A DNA stretch of 64,000 nucleotides from Coprinellus micaceus. Lineage: Eukaryota > Basidiomycota > Agaricomycetes > Agaricales > Psathyrellaceae. The stretch covers positions 1,488,001-1,552,000 of the forward strand of contig OX596343.1 of NCBI GenBank assembly GCA_951394405.1, given 5' to 3'. Positions 10,036 through 21,921 of the stretch are shown here, one piece after another (the first letter of the stretch is position 1; each line of letters starts with the position of its first letter). Both the position numbers and the translations under genes were made by a program. The notes beneath the pieces are model-generated. The model did no database searches and had not been told where the DNA came from. It worked only from the letters and a program-made list of their open reading frames with translations.

Positions 10036-11136
10036 GACCTTGTAAGAGGGGGGAATGAGGACGAAGCATTGCACCCTGCCATTCTTTATAAAGTCGTGTC
10101 TAGTGACGAGCGAAGAGAACATTCTTTTTCAGTAACGTTGGCATCAGCGCTCATGAGCGCTGTCGTCCATTCAGTTGGCCACGATGACCGATAGTATAAT
10201 ACTAGCGCTGGTTCGTGATGGACAATGTATGTATTCTAGTCAATCGTATCCAACAGAGCCCGGTGAATCTCGAAACTCGTGTTAATGAGGATGTTTCAAC
10301 TTTGGAGGGGGAGGGCACTGCCATATCGTTCGAAACTGGTGACTCCTTCACGACGTCACGGCGTTCCCTCAACTTCTCGACGCGGGCTGAAGAGGGAGCA
10401 GGAGAGCACCAGTTCCGCTTTCCATTGCGGTTCGCCCTCGATGAAATGGTAGGTTTGGACGAGGGGAACGGTCCACGGTGGACTGACACCTGACCGGCAT
10501 GGGCGCCTATTTACAGACATGAGCAGCGGCCTCAGTGATCGTTGATCCTGATGGGCTCTAATGGCGTCAAGATTGGCGTCCCAGGGCGCCTGAGCAGGTT
10601 CGGGGGAGCTGAATCGATGCGGTCCGAAAAGTGCTGAGCATTGAGCTTCAGGAAATATGTATAGCGGTGTTGGTTGACAGATGCCCCTGAAGCTCTCCCG
10701 CCAGCGTCGCTCCTTCCTCCCCTTCCGTTTCACAGGAGGAAATGTATTGAATGGCTGTTTGAAGATGATGCAAAGTCCTGCTCGGTGTGATGGAGGACTC
10801 GGAGCCGCCGCAAAAGTACATCCTGTTGCCACCCCTGATCCCAACGGGCGCTAAATGATCAGCATGCTCAACTCCGACCCGTTTCAAGCGCACGTCCAGT
10901 GGATCGCCATGGACACAACACGGATAACAAATAATTGAACATGGAACCTCCATTACTTAATACTTAGTGAAGGTGATAAATACAGCATGATAATGACACA
11001 ATAAGATACAGGGAGAGGCCCGCTCTGGTTGTAGTAATTGGGTGAAATCCCAGATTTCAGCAACGGGGTCTGGGGCCAAGCCCAATAGTCTAGTAAAGGG
11101 TATCGGTGAATAGGTGAGTCGGGATCGTTTCGGTGA
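10036..11136. other. Intergenic region
   Basis: This 1.1-kb gap lies between the 7TM gene start and the glycosidase stop. The longest open frame (minus, 10356..10844) has no recognisable motif and a composition unlike the neighbours. It includes an 18-bp palindrome listed separately. I see no supported gene. Confidence 0.5.
10145..10162. repeat. 18-bp perfect palindrome in the 7TM promoter
   Basis: CAGCGCTCATGAGCGCTG is its own reverse complement. It sits 110 bases upstream of the start codon of the minus-strand 7TM gene, a position that would suit a dimeric transcription factor. No second copy was noticed in the window. Confidence 0.5.
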
Positions 11137-12715
11137 CTAGGTCGAGTGCATATCTCCATGCAGGGCCCGGCGGCGGGCGTGGACATCCCTCTTGTTGGCC
11201 CTTCTGGTTGCAAGACCGCCGCCAGAGCCTTCAGAAGCGGGCCTTGGGCAGACATCGGCGGTAATGCAGTCCCTATAGGCAGCGTACATCAGCACAACGA
11301 AAGCCTGTCCTTCGGGACTGCCGGTGGTGAAGGGCTTCTTGTCAAGCCACCAGAGAGGGTTGACGGAAGGGGTGGCAATTCCTTTCTCCGTGATGTGGGG
11401 CGCGAGGGCTTTGCGCATGTCCTCAGCGAAGGCGATGTATTGCTTGCCGAAGGTCTTGGGGTCGATGACAGCCATGCGGTAGGCGACGGAGGCGAGTAGG
11501 GAGCTTCCAGAGATTTCTCCAAAGCCGTGAGGACCGGTGAGGTCTTGCCAGTAGTTGCGGAGGAGGCCATCATCCCTGCTCGACCCAATGGCACCGTCGA
11601 GGATTTCCTTGATGTAACCGGTGAGCTGTTCAATGGCTCCCTTCTGCCAATCTGCGTTGAGAGCGATCGGGGCCTTCATGACAGTGGCGAGCACGCGAGT
11701 CATACCAGCAGCAGCCCATCCGTTCCCGGACGACCAGATTCCAGTATCCTGCGACTCTGGTCCAATGATGTGCTGCCAAGCGCCCTTGTATGATGCCGAC
11801 GTCTTGGCCTGGAGGACTTCTCGATACAACCTAATCTGTCGGACAGACTCGCGCAGGAGTGTCTCGTCATCGGTATCAGCGGCGTAGTAGGCCAAGAAAG
11901 GAGGGACCATGTATTGGAAATCCGCCCTGAAAACGGTTTGTGAACACGAATGAAGGAAGCAACTGGAGCTCGCTTACCAAAGTTCAGGGGTGGCAGAGCG
12001 GTGGGAGATTGCACCATTGGAGAACCGGGGAACGTCTTTCAGGAGCCCAGAGACCGTTCGATTAGCAGCTTCTGCATATTTGTCGTCCGTCTTGCCAAGC
12101 ATAACAGCGTACACGCCCATGCTCGCGGGGTCGCCGGCCGCGCCGTTGCCACGATCCAAGGCATCAAAGCTTCCACTCCCTAACCGCGCGTTCTTCGCAA
12201 CATATTCGAGCGCCCTGTTACTCTTCCGAGAAACGGTAGGGACGGGGAAGGGTGCGACCCCAAAGACGGATGCTTGAGGCGTGTAGAGCTCTAGCATAGC
12301 TTCAGCGGCGGCCCCGAATTCCCATGAGTGCGTCGGGAGGCTCCAGGCGAGGTCGGCGACGCTCTGGATGTCGAAGCCGACATTATAGGGGTAGGCGTTG
12401 TAGTTGTTTAGCGTGGCCGAGATGACGCCGAGGGCAGGAATGACTTTGTTCATGATAGTCGATCGGGAGAGAGCGTCGGGGGAATAAAGAGCGTGGACGC
12501 CTACGAGAGGACGACTAGGAGGAGAGAAAGGGGGGGAGGAGATGAGGGGATTAGCGGAATAGTCGCCGATTCGTCGTTGTCGTGAGCGTTAAGAGGGAAA
12601 GGGCAAACTGGCTCCACTGGAGCACACGGACACGCCTCTATCGAGCTTCCGGAAGAGGGCTGCGCCAACCAAGTAACAGCGAGGCGGTCGAAACAAGAGC
12701 GACGGTCCAAGACAT
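11137..12715 (-). CDS. Secreted six-hairpin glycosidase (GH105/GH88-like)
   Basis: Exons 12715..12670, 12500..11978 and 11926..11137 give 452 residues. The fold is the (alpha/alpha)6 barrel of unsaturated uronyl hydrolases, which act outside the cell on oligosaccharides from pectin or related polymers. Motifs seen: THSWEFGAAAEAMLELYTP, SNGAISHRSATPELWADFQY, the Trp/Gly-rich GIWSSGNGWAAAGMTRVLAT near the middle, and SGSSLLASVAYRMAV. The first exon codes a signal peptide MSWTVALVSTASLLLG-VHA; it needs a 169-nt intron with a weak donor (GTTGGC), longer than others here, so the 5' end is less sure. Without it translation could begin at the Met of MNKVIPALGVISATLNN inside exon 2, which would leave a protein without signal. 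A basic tail (ATRRANKRDVHARRRA) follows the barrel. Exact substrate cannot be told. Confidence 0.75.
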
Positions 12716-14799
12716 CAGTTTCGATTCGAACAAAACACCCGGCTTACCGAACATCACCCACAAGATGATTTGACAAGAGAATGATGAGGGGGATGGAATG
12801 AGGAGGCTTGGAGAGGCTTGGCTGACAGGCGTTGGCTCGCCTACAAGCGGCGACGCGCCATTCTGCAGCGTCGTGTCCGCCGCTGTCCGCCGCCCCCAAG
12901 AAACGTGGAGAGCCAAGAAGTTCATTCAAGCTTCATGTCAACTTTCGTTGTGAGGCTGACCTTCTTCAACAACAGATTCCAGCACAACAGACTGAGACCA
13001 AGGTCCTAGTGGGGTCCATGGACGGCCATCCATCCCCATGCCATCGCCGCGCAAACACCCACAGAGCAGGAGAGACTCAGAGTCGAGAGGTGGTCGAGAG
13101 TGAACCCCCTTTCGGAACCGTGCCTTCCGGTCCTGGAAAACAAACTCCGGATTCCGGATGGGGGCCACAAATCAGCGACGCATGGACAGTCCACAGAGGT
13201 TCTTGCGACCAGGCGCTTAAGGTCGCACAGGGGCCGACGAACGAGCACTGGAGTGCGAAGCACGGACAAGGCAACTTTGGAAGCGGGGGTGCCGCCAATA
13301 TGGTCGTCGTCGGGAGGAAAGAAGGGTGGCATCGAAAAGTATTGGCGTCGTCTTTTATACTTCAACCATTCCGACATCAGTCGCAAATAGAACGCTGCGC
13401 AAGGGGCCATGTAACCCGCCTCCTCCAGGGTCACAGAATTATCTGAAATCCGTGGAGCCCGTCGCCAGTTCTCCCCGCGCGAAACCGCTAAACCTTCCGT
13501 TCAACGAGGCGCCTGTCGCCACATGGCGTGGGAGGTGGTCGTCATGATCATGAGCGCTTAAGTCTGCTCAGCTGTGCTCCTGGTTGAGTGTATAGAGCGT
13601 AAAGGGTTAGAGAACAGACTGTTCGAGTGCATGCAGGAGCGCAACGGGTGTATGATTGGAGTAGTGGTGAGTGCGTAGTGTGTCGCAAGGATGGAGGGTA
13701 TGCCGAACGTGAACATCCGAAGGTTGACGATAGCTGTACGTATGTATAGTTCGTAAGGTCCTCGTGAGTATGAGTAAAGTTTGGGGGCGGGTTCGATATG
13801 TGTGGAGAGGTAGCCGGTACAAAGGTATGGCGAAGGATGAGGGGATAATGGGATAGGTTATAAGTACATTTGGGGAGGGTGGTGTCTCGGTACGATGGGC
13901 TCAGGTAAACCTCGACGTAGAAGAGGGCGAGGGTAATGAAGCTGGGCTGTGGGATCGGGTCGAGGGAAGGGGTGAGTATATAGGAAGCGGGTTGTATGAT
14001 ATGCCGTAACAAGTGGGAGGCAAGGCAAGGAAAGCAGCTACATAGCTATGAATACATTGCAGAGCGACAGACAGACGAGGTGATGCAAACGCAACGGATG
14101 ATACCGTTGGGTGGGGAAAAGAGTAAGGGCGTTACTGTACTTGTACTATGCGACCAGAAGGGGTGGACGTAACATGTACGATGGTTAGATAAAATGAGAA
14201 AAACCATTAGATGGCGCGGATGATGATGCAACAAGTGGGGAGGAGGTGAGTCGACCAGAGGTTGGGCTTAAGCTGGGTAAAGCCCTCGCAAGGAAAGGCC
14301 CTCCCAGCCCCGTAGCAGAAAAAAAGGCGAGAAGGTTGGCCGCTTGGACGAAGCAACCTGAAGGTTTAAATGGGACCATGCAGCTCAAGAAAGGAAAGGA
14401 AAGAGTGCATAGTCTGGCTGAAGTGATATCAGGGTCCAAGAACTGGATGCAGTTACAACAGATGGGTACAGGGGAACTGGGATACACATGATGGAGGAGG
14501 AAAAGGGACCCGAGGAGAAGGGAAACCGTTGCTCTTCTTGAAATCATATCTGAAGAACGATGGAGAGAGAAAAAGATGGAAGGAAAAAGGGAGAGGAATC
14601 ATGAACCGATGCCGATGAGAAGAATCGTGAGTCGTGATACAACAGTGGTCTTGAGTTTGAGTCTTGACGGAGGAGAATAAAAATAAAGGTCGGGTGTGCT
14701 GGCTTGGGAGTTAGATTGGCGTTTGTATGGTTTGTTGTTCCGTTCGTTAATCGGTTATTAGCTAGTGGGGGCTTGACTTTGAAAAGCTGTGGTGCTGAC
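12716..14799. other. Long intergenic region
   Basis: Two kilobases separate the glycosidase start from the DCP1 stop. The half near 12.8-13.5 kb has overlapping open frames on both strands (up to 204 codons plus, 142 codons minus), but none shows a family motif, and they mirror each other. The half at 13.55-14.8 kb is purine-rich on the plus strand and is probably the long 3' flank of DCP1. No supported gene. Confidence 0.5.
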
Positions 14800-17154
14800 T
14801 CAAGCCAACTGAGAGTTGTATCGTTGATAGAGTCCATCAACGAAACCCTTGTCGGTCTGGGAGAGGGTCAATGATGAGCCTCCAAAAAGAGAAACAACGG
14901 GCACGCACATGGATCAGTGTCAACACCTCCCTGACAAAGTCATTCCTCTCCATCTTCCCCAGGTTTCTAGATTGTGCTTGGATTTCGTCAACAATCGTAC
15001 TCTGCACGAGGTCCTTATCCACATGGCCCGCATTCGCATTCGAAACTCCATTAACCGCCGCTTTCTTCGCCTTACTGGGAGTACCCGGGGCTTGGCCCAC
15101 CGCACGGCCATTTGCTACGGGGATCTTCCTAGGGCCCATCGTAGGCGTCTGAGCATCCACCAAAGCCTGTTGCTGATGCCCGTACCCATTCTCCTGGGCC
15201 CTCGGAGGGGGAGTGTGCACAACCTCAGCACCGCTAGCCGCTGAAGATGACTGGGGCGAGGTAGGAGGGGAAGGCGAGGCAGGAGGCGAGTTCAAGAATT
15301 GCTTCCTCGCTTCTGCGCCTGCACGCTGTGAGGCTACGTACGAAGAGCAGTACTCGGGGACGTCCCAACTGCTCTCGATATCCGCACGCTCCTCAGCATC
15401 CCTCTCCTTCTTGGACTTCTTCCTATTCCGACTCCTCTTTTCTTTCGGCTGAACTGAGCCGTTGGCGATTGGTCGAGGACGTAAAGGGGCCTGCTGTTCC
15501 AACTTCTTGAAACCATCCGGGTCGCTGAGGAAACTGGTATCGGAGAAGTCGAGCTCGACGATGTCGGGGTCATCTGAGCCAGTGTCCGCGCCGTTGTGTG
15601 AGGGTGTGTAAGGCCATAAAACTGAATCGTCTTCGAAAGGCACAAGCTCGCGGTTAGCGCGAGGCTTGGCCTTGTCGGAGGTAGCGGGGACGTTGTTGGG
15701 TGAGTCGGTGACGGTGGAGGAAGATGAACGATGTGTGGGGTATGACGGGCGCACGGTAGCGATGGACGACACAGATTCCAATACAGAAGGTGCTGGAACC
15801 CGATTTTGACCGTTGATAGGGATGCTCTTAGTAGTGAAGCCGCGAGGGGTTGCGTCGCCTCTGACCTTGCCTTGTGCTGGAACAGTCAGGAGACCGCCCA
15901 TGGCGGGTGGGACTGATCGACCACCGCTTGAGTCGCTGTCTTCCTCGTTATCGCCATCCCTAGACGTCCCACCTGCGCTGTGGGTATTCGAAGCGGCCGA
16001 AGCGGTACGGGATGGGGCGAGGCCTAGAAGGGTGGAAATGACATCTTGGTTGAGAACCTGGGGTGCAGTGGAAACGGAAGGTGTGGGGGAGTGAATCGGC
16101 AATGATGCTTGTGACTTGCTCGCACTGGCAAAGATGGAGTCTAAGAGGGAGATTCCGGTCGAAGCGGGGGCTGGGGTTACGGGGGCAGAGTGTGTGGCTC
16201 CGTCGGTCGAGAGCTTGGCAAATAGTGAGTCTAGTGGAGTCTTCACAGGCGCCTTTGGGGCGGATGGCATGAACTTTGAAAAGAGGGCATCGATTTCCGA
16301 GTTCGAAGGAGCATCGGATGGGGCACCGCTGTCGCTGGCCCCAGTGTCACTCTGAGAGGACTCGTCCTCGCCTCGTCGCCGGTTCGTCGCACGAAGTCGA
16401 TGGGGCGGGGGTGGATGATTTGGCCCATATCTAAATTCTTCAGGATACGCCTCATGTCGCCTCACACATCCATAGAGCCGCTTGATAACATCCAACATCT
16501 TCTCCCTGTTTTGCGGCACCTCGGACTCGGGGTGCCTCCAGACCCCAATCGTCCGCTTCTCGCCTTTCATCGCCGGTGTCAAAGCGGAGGGTATCTTGTA
16601 CGTACTCGAGAACGGGTCCGTCAACGGCTGGTCCCCATTCCTCGCTCGCAGCTCAGCCATGCGCTTCAGCGTAAACTCCGGATAACTCTTGATGCCTATG
16701 ATCTCGCCTATGGCGCCGTATTCGTCTTCGGGGTAGAGTCGCTGGATATAATCCGAGGAGCCTGCTCGGTTGAGGACGTAGAACCCATATGGTGGATAGG
16801 TGTTTCTGGGTGGGGTCAGGAACAATGAAATGGTAGGACCATCCATCGTGTGACGTACGATTCGAACAGAAACAAGCTCCCTTCGACGCCAATCTTCTGC
16901 CACTTGCCCGCCTCCTCCTGGAGATATATGCAGACATGGTCGAACTGGTCAAATATCGTCTGGATGCTTGGATCTCTCCGCCGCATGACGTTCAGGTTGT
17001 GCTGGTATCTCGCCGCTGTTGTCATCCCCATACTGGGTGGTGACTGGGCTGCTTGTACTGGCGGGGGCGGTGGTGGTGGTGGTTGCTGATGCTGTTGGCC
17101 ATTTACGACCTTCTTTGGGGACTTTCCCTGGTCGTTTCTTCGTGGGGGGCCCAT
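14800..17154 (-). CDS. DCP1: mRNA decapping factor DCP1
   Basis: Exons 17154..16859, 16805..14909 and 14856..14800 give 749 residues. DCP1 activates the DCP2 nuclease that removes the 5' cap of mRNAs in cytoplasmic P-bodies. The EVH1-type domain lies at about residues 48-170: RYQHNLNVMRRRDPSIQTIF, the sheet VCIYLQEEAGKWQKIGVEGS, LFLFESNTYPPYGFYVLNR. Before it stands a Gln/Pro run (HQQPPPPPPPPVQ). After it comes a disordered middle of about 450 residues rich in Ser and Pro, much longer than in yeast, and a short C-terminal helix NDFVREVLTLIHTDKGFVDG-LYQRY typical of the trimerisation helix of long DCP1 proteins. The last exon codes only 18 residues and is required to complete that helix. All phases agree. 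Confidence 0.9.
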
Positions 17155-17984
17155 AATGGGGGAGGATGCGATGTGGTCGAGAGCGAAGGAGAATTGCTGG
17201 ACCTGCGCAGGTGAGCCGGAGTTTGCCGTTTTGGGTCTTGGATCTTGTGACTGTGAATCGTTTCGAACAAGACCGAATCGTATTCACCAAAAATTAGCAT
17301 ACACCTCTAGCACTACGTGACAGCATTATTGAGGTATCTACGACTCGAACAGTTCAAACTCGATACTTGAAAGAGGTGCTGGAAGCGTTGCCGCTATGGC
17401 TGGCTCAGCGGCTGAATGGGGAGATGTGGCTGTGGTGATGGCCGGTGCCAAAACTAGTGCGGGGACCCCTGGGGACCCCAACGACGGCGAGGACGACGAG
17501 GACGACCCGTAGAAGCAGAGAAATGGGAAAGGAAGGAAGAAAAGGGGAAGGGACTTGAAGACGACGTCAGGTTATAAGGACGTCTGTGTTTGGTCATGTT
17601 AAGCGAGGTAAAGCGTCGGAAGATTCTGCCCAACAGGACCAAATACCCTCCCGCCTTATATATAGGTCCAATAGCGATTTAGAGGCGTCAATCCCATCCT
17701 TTCTTTCCCCATCTTCGCTGCGCCCTCTACAGCGTTCTTCGCCCCCGATGACCTGCTCAACTCGCACATGGCGGCGGCGGGCAGCCAACGATTCCCGGCC
17801 TTGCCGGCAAACCCCGCATTTGACCGGCCATCTAATCAAAGCGCCGTGGTGTGGAGTGCCTGATTTGTGTGATTCATTTACTGTTCATTTCAAGACCCTA
17901 TCATCTTACCCCGAGCTCAACGCCGCAGTGCTGCGCAAGGTTCTGGCTTGTCCTCGACAGCCATCTTGGTAGCTTCCAGCTCCG
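17155..17984. other. Divergent promoter between DCP1 and UBP16-like gene
   Basis: These 830 bases should carry the 5' flanks of two housekeeping genes read outward. Short open frames exist, but none is convincing. No TATA box was seen near either start. Confidence 0.5.
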
Positions 17985-20900
17985 ATGGCGAAACAGAAAG
18001 CGCCGACCCCACAAGAACTCTACCAGCAACGACGACAGCGAGAGGAACAGGAGCGGACTGCGTATTTACCCCCAGGCCTGATCAACCATGGAAATACGTG
18101 TTTTATGAACTCAGTGTTGCAGGGGGTGAGTTTACTTTACGAAGTCATCCTAGAAGAATTGTTGAAAGTGGAAGAAGCTCATCGCAACTCAATTGCTCTC
18201 GGATCTTGTCCACTTCGCCCCGATTCCTCAAACCGTGCAAGATAGAGCACCCACTCTCCTAGCCGGCCAAAGGTCGCCGCACCTCACCAACGGACACAAT
18301 CTCGCTGGGCCATATGATAAGCCCTGGGTGAACACTATGCCCATCGGCGACGTCTTTCTGAGCGTTTTGTACAAGGCTTGGAATGCGCAGTCGAAGCGCG
18401 AGAGGGTTTCCCTGAGCCCCCGCTCCCTCCTCGGCACATTAGGGAAGAAGTACGATCAGTACCTGGACTTTGCACAGCAGGACGCCCACGAGTTCCTGCG
18501 GATACTCTTGGACGCGATGCGGATGGAGGAATTGGATGTGTGTGTCCTCGAATCATTCCATTGTCTGATTTACCCATCCCAGGCTAGATCATCAAGGTAC
18601 GACAACCCCCACCACCTCCCAAGCCCAAAGTACGGCGGAGAACGACAGTCGTACCACACATCCCTTCAAACTCCCCCGATCCCCTCCTCAACATCGATGT
18701 CGCCCAACAACGCGAAGAGATTCCTGAAGAGGAGAAGCTAGTCTCGTTCGCCGACCTGATCTTTGGCGGAAGGCTGACTAGCATTCTGGTCTGCCAGAAG
18801 TGTAAGAATGTCTCTCAGACATACGAGGACTTCAACGATATCAGTCTGAGCATCAAGCCAGAAGACAACCTCCATCGCACTCGGGACAAACTGAAGAATT
18901 TCGCCAAACGCCTCACTGCCTTCCCCACTGGTTCTGGTTCCAACCCGTCCCCTTTCCGGCTTTCACCCCTGGATTTACACCGCCCATCGTCAGTGCCTCC
19001 AAGCCCAAAGGAACGCCCAGATAACCAGTTAATATCTCGCGATGACACCCCATCAGCATCGGATGTCCGCAGGCGCAGCCTCGATATCCCGGCTGACGAA
19101 CCCCGTTCAGAGTTGTCTAAGGATGAAGAGGGTGACCAGCCCTCGGTTCCAAAAGACCCGCCCCAACCCTCCGACCAAAGCGAACCAACAACTGCGTCGG
19201 AGAGCGAGAGTGGTCACGTCCTAGTCAATGTATCTGGCCCTGAGGGCAAGCATGTGGACTTTGTGGAAGTATCTGAGAAGTACGAAAAGAAGGAGAAGAA
19301 AGAGGATACCAACTGGGCGAAGCTGGGTCGTAGACTCAGTCTGGGATTGGGTAGGTCCAAAGAGCGCAAGAGTCGGTCCTCAGAGAGGGCTGCCCACCGT
19401 GTATCTGCTCCTATCATCGAAGGTGTTCCGATGCTCTCGCCAGAAGATCCCAAAGCGAAGCGGCTGTCAACAGACACCAGTGCCACTCCGAGAGCTAGCT
19501 TGAGCAACATTGCTCAGGTCATATCCGGTCGCACTCCTTCCCCTGATAAACGGTTATTGGGCCCCAAGCAGTTTCTAACCGAGTCCCCGCGTCTGTCTGC
19601 TGAAACAACCAGGCCAACCTCCCCATCATCACTAAACCCCGACGCTGTTCCCATTCGACCGACTATCACAAGGTCAAAGTCGCCCAAACCTCCGAAACCA
19701 ACACCTGCAGAGGCAGAGTACCTTCGTAAAATTCTAGCGGACGTATCTACGCCAGGTCCTGGTAACCCTTTGTCAACCCTATTCAAAGGACAAGCCCACC
19801 ATCCCCATCTCACCAACGGCAAGAGTGGGAGCTCTCCGCTATCATCGCACAACGTCTGGCTAGGGATACACCAGTTGAGCGGGATCGAGGAGTGTTTACG
19901 AATGTTCACGGCAGTCGAGGTCCTCGATGGCGAGAATATGGTCGGTTGTAGGCGGTGCTGGAAAATTGCGAATGGACAGATGCCCAAGTCAAAGGACGAG
20001 GATGTGGAGGACGAGAGCTCGGACAGTGCAGGCCAGAGCTCTCCCACTAACGAGCTGAACCCGACAGACGACCGGACTCCCCTGCCCCTAGACTCCCAAC
20101 GCTCAAGACCGCCTCATGTGCCCCACATACAGACGTCCCCGGGTGTCCACATCCCCACATCGATATCGACGCCCACCGTGTCCTTCTACGCGGAGAGTAG
20201 CCAACAGGAGGTGTACAACAGCGATGCGCGGTCAATATCATCGTTACCTCCTGCCTCATCACCGGCAGCGGGTCTGGGGACGAGAGGGGGCAGCACGACT
20301 ACGCTTGGCTCTTCGAACACCCAATCGTCTCCTACCCGAGCAAGCAGCGTGAGCGAGTTGTCAATCGACGGTATGGTGAGCCCTGGTGGCTTACCTATCC
20401 CTATCATTTCAACGACTGCCCCAGATCAACCTCCCTCGTCCGAGCCGTCGGATTATCTCTCGTCTCCTGCTGACACCACGCCGGTCGTTCGGCCACAAAC
20501 CCCAACCGTTGTAGTGGAGACCGTGAACGGGATTGTCGCACCCCAACCGACCCGGCCTAGTAACTTGGTCAGTGTTGCGAGTACCGAGTCGAAGGACTCT
20601 TTGCCGGTGCCGCCTACAGTGTACCGCGCGGGTCGCAGACAAGGGGACGCAACGACAGACGAAGAAAGCTCTGCGGACGAGAGCGATACATCGTACGGGA
20701 CGTCTATGTCGGCCGAGTCGGAGGGACGATCAGATCCATCTCCCTCAGCCCCTCCAGGTTTGGGAATTCCTGGTACCCCTACGGCCGATCCACACCTTGC
20801 AAGCAAACCACAGAAGAAGAAAGCATCGAAGCCGAAGCCCGTGATTATGCGTCCAGCGTACAAGCGATATCTCGTTGATACACCTCCGCCTGTCCTCGTC

Positions 20901-21556
20901 ATTCACCTGAAGAGGTTCCAGCAGCTTGCCAAGTCCCCTTTCTTATCGTTCTCCCATGGATTCAAGAAGCTTGACGACTACATTACGTTCCCGGAGCATT
21001 TGGATTTAACACCCTACCTTGCACCAAAGAAGGAGGACTATGGGTTGGATAGGAAGAAGGGACGCAATGATGCTTGGAAGTCAGGAAAGAGGGCGAAAGG
21101 GAAGGACGAAAGGTGCACGTACCGTCTGTATGCTGTTGTGGTGCATATCGGTAACATGGTGGGTTATTTGGGCTTCTTCTCACGGTGAGGGTCGCTGACC
21201 TTTCGTCTTATAAGCTGGGAGGCCATTACATTGCATATGTCGCTCTCCCGAAGAAGTCCCCACTTGAGGGAGAGGGCCTCGCGATCAAGAAACCGGCGCC
21301 CGCACCAGTTGCGAAAGCAACCTCCGAGGGTTCCGATGTGACTGCGGCCGAATCCGCAACAACGAACGCACCCTCTACGCCCCCTCCCGCGCCCTCTGCC
21401 ACCCCCACTATCCCTCGCTCACCCACACCGGACCCGCAGCAGAGCACTGACAAGCCAAGGCAATGGGCATACATCAGCGATACGATTGTGCGCCTAACGA
21501 CGCTAGAGGAAGTCTTGAGTGCGAAGGCGTATATTTGCATGTACGAAAGGTGTTAG
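17985..21556 (+). CDS. Ubiquitin carboxyl-terminal hydrolase, UBP16/USP45-like
   Basis: Exons 17985..18125, 18178..18537, 18588..21158 and 21215..21556 give 1,137 residues. It is a cysteine protease (peptidase C19) that removes ubiquitin from proteins. The Cys box is PGLINHGNTCFMNSVLQ with catalytic Cys39; next DFAQQDAHEFLRILLDAMR; the His box is LGGHYIAYVAL (His1028), with the late WAYISD giving the third active residue. The structural zinc ribbon is split: CQKC near residue 215 and CRRC about 350 residues later, with a Ser-rich disordered insert (including KLGRRLSLGLGRSKERKSRS) between. A second insert of about 280 residues separates CRRC from YLVDTPPPVLVIHLKRFQ. The protein is therefore about twice the minimal catalytic size. 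Its stop is 365 bases from that of the convergent phosphatase gene. Confidence 0.9.
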
Positions 21557-21921
21557 AAATCTCCTCCCAGCTAGGTCCGTTCCTCAACTTGCTCTTCTCT
21601 TGCACACACTGGGATGGGACTGCCATGCACTCAAACTCGGAACTATATCAACCAACTGTACCATTATGGGTTCTGCCTCAGCATACTACTGTGATCGTCG
21701 ATGGTGACTCCGTAACTCTCCTATCTATACATGCTTCATGGTATTTCAAGGTTGGCAGCGACGGTCGGCCTGGTAGCATGTCTCTGTGCAAGCCCACCAA
21801 CGAAGCCAGTGCGATTTTAGCCCATCTATTATGTCTATGGACATATACAACGCGCCCCTGCACCTCCCAGAACAGATCGAAAGAAAAATAAATAACGCAG
21901 TGGGCATGCATGTGCTAGTGC
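21557..21921. other. Convergent 3' flanks
   Basis: This stretch joins the 3' ends of the UBP16-like gene and the acid phosphatase gene. Nothing else is visible. Confidence 0.5.

Noticed and set aside
9576..10194. Long plus-strand frames opposite the 7TM gene
   Set aside because: They are antisense to exons that carry clear family motifs and contain no motif themselves.
12832..13446. 204-codon plus-strand open frame upstream of the glycosidase
   Set aside because: No motif, composition unlike neighbouring exons, and a 142-codon frame overlaps on the other strand; probably chance in GC-rich DNA.
13548..14012. 154-codon minus-strand frame downstream of DCP1
   Set aside because: Composition is that of the pyrimidine-rich 3' flank read as codons (many Ser, Thr, Tyr, Pro); no domain.
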